Program-made: the position numbers and the translations under genes
The notes under the pieces: model-generated
What the model was told of the DNA's origin: nothing
The model's database searches: none
The model's input: the letters and a program-made list of their open reading frames with translations, nothing else
Part shown: positions 7,706 through 14,026 of the stretch, piece after piece
Position numbering within the stretch: the stretch's first letter is position 1
How the letters are laid out: every line of letters begins with the position of its first letter
Assembly (NCBI GenBank): GCA_039812375.1
Contig: JBDIAO010000060.1
Location: 1-17,362, forward strand
Source: JAGOME01 sp039812375
Lineage (GTDB): Bacteria > Actinomycetota > Actinomycetes > Actinomycetales > Dermatophilaceae
DNA: 17,362 bases
Direction of reading: 5' to 3'

Positions 7706-7733
7706 CTCAGTTCCATCATCGCCCAGTGCGAGT

Positions 7734-7739
7734 GAGAGG
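7734..7739 (+). promoter_or_regulatory. Shine-Dalgarno GAGAGG for the second GT2 gene
   Basis: GAGAGG lies 7 nt before ATG 7747. This supports that start over the in-frame GTG at 7726, which has no such site. Confidence 0.5.
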
Positions 7740-7746
7740 CGCTTGT

Positions 7747-8664
7747 ATGTGTTTGCAGAACCTGGCGAAGACTTCCCGGCTTGGTGATCGACTCTTCTCG
7801 GTCGTGATTCCTACCTATAGTCGGCAAGAATTGCTCAATGAGGCGCTAGCCTCTGTCTTGAATCAAACGTTCGATGATCTTGAAGTTGTGGTCGTAGATG
7901 ACGCGAGTCCAGATCCTGCCCTTGTGCCGGTCGACACTCGCGTTCGACTGATCCGGCAACCCGAGAATCGCGGCAAGTCTGCTGCGCTGAACGTAGGCCT
8001 GGCAGCTGCGAAGGGGGAATATGTAGCGTTCTTGGACGATGACGACACTTGGACCCCAACTCGCTTGGCCAACGCAGCAAGGGCCCACGTGCTTGCAGAC
8101 CTCGTGATCTGTGGGCTCCCCCATGCTGGGAAGGGGCGCATACGGCTAAGAGAGGGTCGCTTCGGGTCGGGAGCGGATGCATGGAAAGTGTCGAAGAGAA
8201 TGCTTGACTCCCGGGAGATTCTGGGGAGTATGGGACAGATGTCGATCCGACGAGATCTGTGTCTGCCGTTCGATGAGAGCTACCGCGCGGCCGAAGACCT
8301 GGAATGGAGCATTCGAGTTACTTCTCAAGCGGGGTTGAGGGTCGTGGGCCTGTCTGCGCAGGACTGGAATTGGCGGCAGCATTCGGGCGATCGTTATTTG
8401 AATGGTCAATTCGAGCGGATTGCGGGCAGCGAGCGGCTTCTTCTGGAGCATGCTGACTGGTACCGGGAGAACCCCCGGGCACGAGCATTCCGATTGTATC
8501 GACTAGGCGTCATGAGCTTGAGCATCGGCCAACGGCAGCAGGCGATGAAGTACCTCGCACAGTCACTTGCCGTCAGGCCCCAGCCACGGAGATTGGCCCT
8601 TGCCGCGCGCATCGCGATGTCATTCACCAAGGGAGGGCGCCGAGAGGACCGAGCCCTCATGTAG
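7747..8664 (+). CDS. GT2 family glycosyltransferase (GT-A fold)
   Basis: A 305-aa GT2 enzyme from ATG 7747 (GTG 7726 would add seven residues). FSVVIPTYSRQELLNEAL opens the fold. DDAS (51-54) is the nucleotide site, and DDDD (97-100) followed by TW holds the DxD metal motif. AEDLEW further on is the probable catalytic-base segment. The last third (from about residue 230) is helical and rich in Arg and Leu, with a repeat-like stretch around SIGQRQQAMKYLAQSL that resembles a TPR helix pair. The IS66 element ends about 50 bp upstream, so it separates this gene from the transferase gene before it and may affect its transcription. The gene converges on the GT4 gene of the opposite strand across a 43-bp gap with no obvious hairpin. 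The donor sugar is unknown. Confidence 0.9.
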   Translation: MCLQNLAKTSRLGDRLFSVVIPTYSRQELLNEALASVLNQTFDDLEVVVVDDASPDPALVPVDTRVRLIRQPENRGKSAALNVGLAAAKGEYVAFLDDDDTWTPTRLANAARAHVLADLVICGLPHAGKGRIRLREGRFGSGADAWKVSKRMLDSREILGSMGQMSIRRDLCLPFDESYRAAEDLEWSIRVTSQAGLRVVGLSAQDWNWRQHSGDRYLNGQFERIAGSERLLLEHADWYRENPRARAFRLYRLGVMSLSIGQRQQAMKYLAQSLAVRPQPRRLALAARIAMSFTKGGRREDRALM

Positions 8665-8707
8665 GTTGGGACAGCTAACGCGAAGCCCGGTCAAACTCGA
8701 TAAGCCG

Positions 8708-9856
8708 TCAGACCTCATGATCGACGAGCTTGTAGAGATCGACCATTCGGTCACTCACTTCTCCTAGTTCGAACTCGGCCAGGAACCGTTCCTTCGCGCG
8801 AGTAAGTAGCTCGTGCTGACGCTGAGTGTCCGCCATCAGGGCTGTCATGGCTGTGGCCAGGGATGCGACCGAGCCTCTGTCGGTCATGAGCCCGTATCGA
8901 CCGTCGCTGAGGACCTCCCTGATTGCGGATGCGTCTGACCCGATGATCGGGCACTCCAGCGCCATCGCCTCAATGAGCACTCCTCCGAAGCCCTCATACT
9001 GGGAGTTGAGGACGAAGATGTCGGCGGCACACAACAGATCGGCGACATCGGTTCGGTGGCCCAGGAGAGTGATCCGCTCGGGGTGTCGGGAGGCTTGGAC
9101 GGCGGCCATCACCTGTGATGTGGCATCACCTGGGCGCCCGGCGATCCAGAGACGAGCGTCTGGATGGTCCTCAGCGACGCGTTCGAATCCATGGATCAGA
9201 ACGTCCTGGGCTTTCTGGTGATCCTGCCTCCCGATGTTGAGGAAGACGAACTCGCCGTCGGAGACACCCATGGCGCTGCGTACCGCCACCCGGCGTTGGG
9301 TCGTGCGTTCACCGAGATCCTCGAGAGAGCGGCCACGAGGGATGACCTCGATACGTGATGGCGGTATGGAGAGGTGGCACACCGCATCCTGCTTCACGGC
9401 CTCGGTGAGGCTGTGAAATCGGTCGACGCCCCGCGCGGTCACCATGTCGATCGCCCGAAGGACAGCGAGTTTTCGGGGCGAGACGCCCAGGGCGGCCGCT
9501 CGCACTGGATCGTAAGTGGTGTTGACGAGACTGTTCAGCTGGGGCGTGCGCAGGCCGACGCACGCCAGGCGTGCCGCGATACAGGAGTTGACCAAGGTCG
9601 CATGGACGACATCCGGCTTCTCCGCCTTGATGATCCGGCGAAGGCGGCTGATCTTGCTCAGGAGGTTACTGCCCGGAACGACGTCGTACGGGACACCAAG
9701 GGCAGGCAACTGTTCGAACAGGCCACTCTCTCGGGGATATAGACAGACGACGTGATTCTCGATGCCTCGCCGGGTGAACTCGGGCAACATGGCCACCAAG
9801 GAGTGCTCCGCGCCCCCTCCAAGCCCGAGAGCGTCGATGACATGTAGTACCTTCAC
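8708..9856 (-). CDS. GT4 family glycosyltransferase
   Basis: A 382-aa retaining GT-B glycosyltransferase. The opening MKVLHVIDALGLGGGAEHSL (Gly-rich loop at 11-15) is classic for GT4. GRQDHQKAQDVL (209-220, Lys215) is the donor-phosphate loop. EGFGGVLIE (288-296) is a complete E-x7-E motif followed by ECPIIGSDASAIREVL. No membrane helix or signal peptide is present, so it acts in the cytoplasm or at the inner membrane face. The GTG start at 9856 is supported by GGAGGG at 9864-9869, 7 nt upstream on this strand. It is the only gene on its strand between two plus-strand blocks, and it is divergent from the PP-loop enzyme gene across a 105-bp shared upstream region. The specificity cannot be told from sequence. 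Confidence 0.93.
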   Translation of the reverse strand: MKVLHVIDALGLGGGAEHSLVAMLPEFTRRGIENHVVCLYPRESGLFEQLPALGVPYDVVPGSNLLSKISRLRRIIKAEKPDVVHATLVNSCIAARLACVGLRTPQLNSLVNTTYDPVRAAALGVSPRKLAVLRAIDMVTARGVDRFHSLTEAVKQDAVCHLSIPPSRIEVIPRGRSLEDLGERTTQRRVAVRSAMGVSDGEFVFLNIGRQDHQKAQDVLIHGFERVAEDHPDARLWIAGRPGDATSQVMAAVQASRHPERITLLGHRTDVADLLCAADIFVLNSQYEGFGGVLIEAMALECPIIGSDASAIREVLSDGRYGLMTDRGSVASLATAMTALMADTQRQHELLTRAKERFLAEFELGEVSDRMVDLYKLVDHEV

Positions 9857-9863
9857 CCTGTAT

Positions 9864-9869
9864 CCCTCC
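9864..9869 (-). promoter_or_regulatory. Strong Shine-Dalgarno GGAGGG for the GT4 gene
   Basis: Read on the minus strand, GGAGGG is followed by 7 nt (ATACAGG) and the GTG start of the GT4 gene. Confidence 0.6.
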
Positions 9870-9917
9870 CGTGATGGGCTGATGTGTGGTCGGCCCGCGC
9901 ACTGGCGGGTCGGGGGA

Positions 9918-9933
9918 ACCCCTCGTCAGGGGT
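9918..9933. promoter_or_regulatory. Small hairpin/inverted repeat in the divergent intergenic region
   Basis: ACCCCT, a CGTC loop, then AGGGGT form a perfect 6-bp stem in the 105-bp region between the divergent GT4 and PP-loop genes. It may be an operator or a leader hairpin. It has no T-tract, so it is not a standard terminator. No convincing -35/-10 pair was found. Confidence 0.3.
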
Positions 9934-9961
9934 CGCGACACGCTGAGAGGCCCTGAGAATC

Positions 9962-11539
9962 GTGGAAACGAACCTGATCGCCGGACTGCCGCCACTAGCG
10001 TATCTGGCCGAGATCGATGCGACCGGATGCCGGCTCTGGCACGGAGAGAACGCGCACGTCGGGGTTGACTTCATCGCCGACGGGCTGTGGTCGGGCCCGC
10101 TGGCATCGGGGCCCACTGCCGGGCAGTTCATCACCGGTACCAGCCTCAGGTGGACGAAGACCGGCGAGTATGTGCTCATCGCGGGTCAGAGCCCGATGGA
10201 CCGCCTCTACATCGTCGAGGACGGGCCGCAGATGGTGGTCTCCAACTCACTGCCATTCCTCTGTGAGCACATCGACAAGGAGTTGCAACCCGCGGACTTC
10301 AGGTACCGGGCGCGGCTGACGAGCCTGGTGAACGGCTTGCGGATCGGCCCACGGACGATCCCGCTGGAAGGCGGCATCCAGGTGCGGATGCTCGTCGCGG
10401 AGGAACTGCGCATCGACGCTTCGCGCCGTTATCACAGCAGGAAGCTGCCCCCGGACAATCCACAGGGATTCCCGGACTACGCCGAGTACTACGCGCACCT
10501 GCGGGAGAGACTCGCACAACTGTGTGCGAACGCCCTTGATGAGGGCCGGGGCCACCGCTACGAGCCGATCGTCCCGCTCTCCTCCGGGTACGACTCGACG
10601 GCGACGGCCTCTCTCGCATGCTCCCTGGGTTTTCGTGACGCCATCACCATGTTGCGCTACAGCAACGAAGACCCGACCGTTCCCGTGGATCATCCTCAAG
10701 CGAGCGCAGACGCACTCGGCATGCGGCTTCTCGAGGTCCCGAGGGATACCTGGCGCACCCGAACCGACTTGCCCGAAGCCCCGGTCGCGGCAGGGATGAG
10801 CAGCTTCATCGACATTCCCTTGCTGGCACTCGTGCCCTATGCCGGAGGGCGTCTCGTCCTCTCCGGGGACCCCGGAGATGTGGTCTGGCAAAATAGGAAA
10901 CCGCGGGTGTATCGAGACATGGTGCGCACAGACACCGGAGGGCAAGCATGGGGGGAGGTTCGACTGCGCGCCAACATGATGTGGATATCGGTTCCCTACA
11001 TCGGCCATCTCGCCCAGCCCGACATCACGAAGATCTCGAACTCCGAGGAGATGAAGCCCTTCTCCATCGATGGATCCTATAACCGCCCCGTCCCCAGAAG
11101 GATCGCGGAGGAGGCCGGCGTTCCTCGGGACACCTTCGGGCAGAAGAAATGCGGAGGGAGCGCCCTCGTCGGCGACACGAGAGTCCCGATCCCCTTCGGG
11201 AACCACGACCAGCGCCGGCGGGCCCTTCTCGGATTTCTCTCCGAGCACAGCGCCGAGCGGTTCGAGGAATACTTCACGAACATCCCAAGACCGCGCCGGA
11301 GCGTCGTCCGCGCGCAACGGCGTGCATTCTGGTTCCACGAGACGCTCAACGCGCTCAACTACCGAGTCGCGCGACGCGCCCACCCTCTCGGTGTGAAAGG
11401 CGTCATGCCTCGAGCAGCCATGGCCCGGATCGCCACGTACTCCAGCGTCCGCCTCGATGCCGGGGCCTGGCTCGCACACTGGGGGATCCACGAGTGCCGA
11501 ACAGCCTATCGCGCCATGAGTCGCGCAGATGCCGCGTGA
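9962..11539 (+). CDS. Asparagine-synthetase-like PP-loop amide-forming enzyme without glutaminase cysteine
   Basis: A 525-aa protein of the asparagine synthetase / beta-lactam synthetase superfamily, which adenylates a carboxylate and then forms an amide. The PP-loop is SSGYDS (207-212), a variant of SGGxDS. SGDPGD (301-306) matches the second conserved Gly/Asp loop of AsnB-type enzymes, and FGQKK (392-396) is in the place of the catalytic lysine loop. The first ~180 residues keep scraps of the GATase-like fold (VSNSLPFL at 93-100), but residue 2 is Glu, so no Cys nucleophile for glutamine hydrolysis exists. The enzyme would need free ammonia or another amine. The GTG start at 9962 has only a weak AGAGG 11 nt upstream. 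The next gene (ATP-grasp) overlaps it by 4 nt, so the two probably work together. The substrate is unknown; decorating the glycan or making a linked small molecule are both possible. Confidence 0.82.
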   Translation: METNLIAGLPPLAYLAEIDATGCRLWHGENAHVGVDFIADGLWSGPLASGPTAGQFITGTSLRWTKTGEYVLIAGQSPMDRLYIVEDGPQMVVSNSLPFLCEHIDKELQPADFRYRARLTSLVNGLRIGPRTIPLEGGIQVRMLVAEELRIDASRRYHSRKLPPDNPQGFPDYAEYYAHLRERLAQLCANALDEGRGHRYEPIVPLSSGYDSTATASLACSLGFRDAITMLRYSNEDPTVPVDHPQASADALGMRLLEVPRDTWRTRTDLPEAPVAAGMSSFIDIPLLALVPYAGGRLVLSGDPGDVVWQNRKPRVYRDMVRTDTGGQAWGEVRLRANMMWISVPYIGHLAQPDITKISNSEEMKPFSIDGSYNRPVPRRIAEEAGVPRDTFGQKKCGGSALVGDTRVPIPFGNHDQRRRALLGFLSEHSAERFEEYFTNIPRPRRSVVRAQRRAFWFHETLNALNYRVARRAHPLGVKGVMPRAAMARIATYSSVRLDAGAWLAHWGIHECRTAYRAMSRADAA

Positions 11540-12729
11540 CAGTTCAGCCGGTCACCCCTGACCAGCCCGCGTGTCTTCTCCTCGCGGACGAGGTCTGGGG
11601 GTCCACCCTGCATGCGATGCGCTCTCTTGAGGCTCTCGGCGTGAGGGTCCTTGTCGCCACGTCGGGGCGGGGGAGCGTCGTGTACGGCCGCAGCCGGGTA
11701 CGCCCCGCGACTCTCGACATCGAAGCCCTCGATCGGGAGTCTCTCCGCCGGGCGCTCGCCTGGGCGCGAGACCAGGTGCCGTCATCGGCCATCGTCGTTC
11801 TCCCGCTCTCCGACCGGGCCGTCGAAGTCATGGACGGCGCCCGCGACCTCTTGGCGCTACCGTTCCTGCCCGTCCTCGCCCCGCACACCACTCTTCGCCG
11901 TTTGCTCGCCAAACCGGCATCCCTGACCTGGGCGGCGCAGATCAGTCTCGATGTACCGCCGTGGCGGCGGGTGGCGAGCCCAGAGGACCTGCCGCTCCTC
12001 GACGACCTCACCCCGCCGGTGATCATCCGCCCGACGAGCTGGGCCACCGCGGGCAGTTCACCGTTCAAGGTCTCCGTGCAGCAAGACCGGGACGCCGCGG
12101 CCGCCTTCTGTCGCACCGCCCTGTCCCGTGGCGCTGAACTGCTCGTCCAGGAGTACCTGCCCGCGGCGGACGAGGACGTCGAGTTCGCTCTCGTCTGGCG
12201 CAGCACGGACGGCACGACGACCGCCACCTGCACCGGTCGCAAACGACGCCAGTCCAGCCCCGAGGGCGGCGTCATGGCGTGGGGGGAGAGCCTCCCCATC
12301 ACCGATGTCGCAGATGCTGCCGAACGCTTCGTCGAGGTGACCGGCTTCACCGGCCCGGGCGGTCTCGAGTTCATCCGCACACCCACCGGGTTGCGGTTCA
12401 TCGAGTTCAACCCACGATTGGAGGCCATCCACTTCCTTGCCGCCCGAGCCGGCGTGGACCTCGTGAAGCTCACCTACCGGGACGTCGCACTCGGGCAGCT
12501 CCCGACGAGTCGTCCGAGACAGGTGCCGGCCGCGGGGTGGGTCGGTTCAGCATGGTTGGCGAGGATCCGGCAGGACCCGCGGTCCGGGCGCACGCTCATC
12601 GCCGACCGGTGGGCGTTCGCGCGCGCGCCGCGGCGGGTCCGGGCCGTCGTGGAGGTCCACGACCCAGGGCCGGCCCTCGGCGTCGCCTCCCTGCTCGCGC
12701 GCGGTGCGTGGCTACGCCTGCGATCCTGA
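11536..12729 (+). CDS. ATP-grasp family carboxylate-amine ligase-like protein
   Basis: A 397-aa ATP-grasp enzyme, expected to form an acyl-phosphate and join it to an amine or thiol. An N-terminal Rossmann-like part (CLLLADEVWGSTLHAMRSL, 13-31) precedes the ATP-grasp domain. QEYLP (205-209) is the adenine/ribose hinge, GLEF (276-279) is the typical strand, and FIEFNPRLEA (288-297) carries the metal ligands Glu290 and Asn292. The start is GTG 11536, overlapping the previous stop in GTGA; the open frame extends further upstream but only as a shadow of the PP-loop gene. Its last ~60 residues are Arg-rich with no recognised domain. It ends in an 18-bp convergent overlap with the GNAT-like gene. 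Partnership with the asparagine-synthetase-like protein suggests sequential amide-bond chemistry. The substrates are not evident. Confidence 0.85.
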   Translation: MTVQPVTPDQPACLLLADEVWGSTLHAMRSLEALGVRVLVATSGRGSVVYGRSRVRPATLDIEALDRESLRRALAWARDQVPSSAIVVLPLSDRAVEVMDGARDLLALPFLPVLAPHTTLRRLLAKPASLTWAAQISLDVPPWRRVASPEDLPLLDDLTPPVIIRPTSWATAGSSPFKVSVQQDRDAAAAFCRTALSRGAELLVQEYLPAADEDVEFALVWRSTDGTTTATCTGRKRRQSSPEGGVMAWGESLPITDVADAAERFVEVTGFTGPGGLEFIRTPTGLRFIEFNPRLEAIHFLAARAGVDLVKLTYRDVALGQLPTSRPRQVPAAGWVGSAWLARIRQDPRSGRTLIADRWAFARAPRRVRAVVEVHDPGPALGVASLLARGAWLRLRS

Positions 12730-13341
12730 TTCTCGGGAGTTCGGGGGCTTGCCGAACGAGGCAGTGGTCCGCCGGCGGGTGAACCCTAAGATCCGGTCCG
12801 TCGTCATCGTGCCCACCCGGGCCCACCCCACGCTGCGGAGACCTCCGATCGAGGCCTCGTTCCAGTCGTAGACGAGACCACACAGCATCCGACACTCGGG
12901 GGTGGCCGTGACATAGCCGGTCATCATGTGGCCCATGAGGTGCCGGCCTCGATGGCCTGGGTGGATGAATGTCCGGCACGAGTAGTGCCATCCGTCGAGG
13001 AGTTCCAGTGTCGTGTCCAGTTCGGTCACCGGAACCTCGCCGCGCAGGTACCAGTTGCTCGCGATGATCTTGCCGGCGTCACGCACGAGGACACAGCGGG
13101 CCCCCGGAAGGCGCCGGACTTCATCGAAGTCTTCACGGGACATGTACGGGTTGGCGAGTTCGTCGAAGTCGATGTCTTCCCCGGGCAGGACGGTCGTCTC
13201 GTACCCCTCGACCCGGACCTTCTTCTGGTCGTCTGCGTCGACGGCATACATCCCCATCCGGGTCCGGCGGAAGACGAACTTGCCCCAGGCTGCCTTTAGG
13301 ATCTGGGCGGGGGTGAGCCCGCGCAGCTGCGTCAGGTCCAT
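12712..13341 (-). CDS. GNAT-like acyltransferase (second tandem paralogue)
   Basis: A 209-aa protein with a GNAT-type core. After a conserved N-terminus (MDLTQLRGLTPAQ), the central strand VLVRDAGKIIASNWYLRG (85-101) is followed by CRTFIHPGHRGRHLMGHMM (122-140). That stretch matches the acetyl-CoA pyrophosphate loop of GNAT enzymes, although its R-G-R-H-L-M departs from the usual R-G-x-G-x-G/A. YDWNEASIGGLRSVGWARVG (158-177) is the typical GNAT C-terminal N-x-x-S...G[WF] segment. It is probably an acyltransferase acting on an amino sugar or other amine of this pathway. It is the last gene of the minus-strand operon and is about half identical to the gene before it. The C-terminal 20 residues are a charged tail that overlaps the end of the ATP-grasp gene. 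AGGAG at 13348-13352 precedes the ATG. Confidence 0.75.
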   Translation of the reverse strand: MDLTQLRGLTPAQILKAAWGKFVFRRTRMGMYAVDADDQKKVRVEGYETTVLPGEDIDFDELANPYMSREDFDEVRRLPGARCVLVRDAGKIIASNWYLRGEVPVTELDTTLELLDGWHYSCRTFIHPGHRGRHLMGHMMTGYVTATPECRMLCGLVYDWNEASIGGLRSVGWARVGTMTTDRILGFTRRRTTASFGKPPNSRESGSQA

Positions 13342-13363
13342 GAGGCTCTCCTCATCGCGTCGC
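13261..13363 (-). repeat. Direct repeat copy 2: 5' end and leader of the second GNAT-like gene
   Basis: Bases 13261-13363 match 13924-14026 with 5 mismatches in 103, a 663-bp offset in the same orientation. The repeat covers the first ~27 codons, the start, the Shine-Dalgarno site and the last codons of a deacetylase-like end (ACG CGA TGA). Identity falls sharply beyond either edge. Confidence 0.85.
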
Positions 13364-13401
13364 GACGCACGGATTGCCTGGGTGTCTGCTCGTCATCGTT
13401 G

Positions 13402-14004
13402 TCACCTCACGCCTATCGCGGTGATGACAGGACACTGTCGGGTGTGCCCGAAAATCCGGTAGCTGGACATGGTTCCTGTGCGAGCCCAGCCGACAGCGAG
13501 TCCTGACTGGACGGAGGCCTTGTTCCAGTCGAAGATCACGCAACACAGAGTGCGGCATTCGGGGGTCGCCTCGATGAAGGCGGTCGTCGTGTGGGCGCTG
13601 AGCTTCTGACCACGATGGTCTGGATCGACGAAGGTCCGACAGCAGTAGTACGAGCCGTCCGGTAGGCGCAACGAAGTGCCGAGTTCTTCGATGGGGACCT
13701 CGCCGTGCAGGTACCAGTCACTGGCGACGACCTGTCCGCCCTGGCGGACGAGGACGCACAGTGCCCCGGGTATGGATTGGAGCTTTGTGAACGCAGTCCG
13801 AGAGACATACGGGTTGGCCAGCTCGGTGTGTGTGATGGCGCTGGCCGGCAACACCTGGGTCCGGTAGCCGTCGGCGTGCACCCTGCGCAACTGTCCGACA
13901 TCAATGGTGTAGAAACCCATCTGGGTCCGGCGGAAGACGAACTTGCCCCAGGCTGCTTTCAGGACCTGGGCGGGGGTGAGCCCGCGCAGCTGTGTCAGGT
14001 CCAT
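13402..14004 (-). CDS. GNAT-like acyltransferase (first tandem paralogue)
   Basis: A 200-aa paralogue of the following gene. It shares the N-terminal ~30 residues almost exactly, plus ELANPY, GALCVLVR, AS[DN]WYL, GEVP, HRG and ATPECR. CRTFVDPDHRGQKLSAHTT is the acetyl-CoA loop region and FDWNKASVQSGLAVGWARTG is the GNAT C-terminal segment. Its loop is also unusual, with Gln-Lys-Leu-Ser replacing the Gly-rich tail. The start is ATG 14004, preceded by AGGAG at 14011-14015 that overlaps the deacetylase stop, so translation is coupled. The two copies differ enough in the core to have different substrates. Together with the deacetylase this suggests that a freed amine is re-acylated. That is inference from gene order only. 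Confidence 0.75.
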   Translation of the reverse strand: MDLTQLRGLTPAQVLKAAWGKFVFRRTQMGFYTIDVGQLRRVHADGYRTQVLPASAITHTELANPYVSRTAFTKLQSIPGALCVLVRQGGQVVASDWYLHGEVPIEELGTSLRLPDGSYYCCRTFVDPDHRGQKLSAHTTTAFIEATPECRTLCCVIFDWNKASVQSGLAVGWARTGTMSSYRIFGHTRQCPVITAIGVR

Positions 14005-14026
14005 GGGGCTCTCCTCATCGCGTCGC
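13924..14026 (-). repeat. Direct repeat copy 1: 5' end and leader of the first GNAT-like gene
   Basis: This is the partner of 13261-13363. Here the leader part is the real 3' end of the deacetylase gene (codons for Ala-Thr-Arg-stop), so this is probably the original arrangement. Confidence 0.85.
14011..14015 (-). promoter_or_regulatory. Shine-Dalgarno AGGAG for the first GNAT-like gene
   Basis: On the minus strand TGAGGAG overlaps the deacetylase stop codon, and ATG 14004 follows after 6 nt. This is a classic coupled stop-SD-start arrangement, copied upstream of the second paralogue. Confidence 0.6.

Noticed and set aside
6172..7747. Possibility that the IS66 element split one glycosyltransferase gene into two
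   Set aside because: Both flanking proteins have their own complete GT2 N-terminal motifs (DDGS/DDAS and DxD) and normal lengths, so they are two genes with an insertion between them.
8665..8707. Rho-independent terminator between the convergent GT2 and GT4 genes
   Set aside because: No GC-rich stem followed by a T-tract could be found on either strand in the 43-bp gap.
11149..11535. Long N-terminal extension of the ATP-grasp protein
   Set aside because: This stretch is the shadow of the PP-loop gene in another frame, with Arg/Pro-rich low-complexity sequence. The GTG at 11536 in a GTGA overlap is where the family-like sequence starts.
9962..11539. Lasso-peptide biosynthesis cluster (AsnB-like cyclase plus ABC exporter)
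   Set aside because: No McjB-like protease, RRE protein or short precursor peptide with a suitable leader is visible nearby, and the ABC gene is about 5 kb away in another block.
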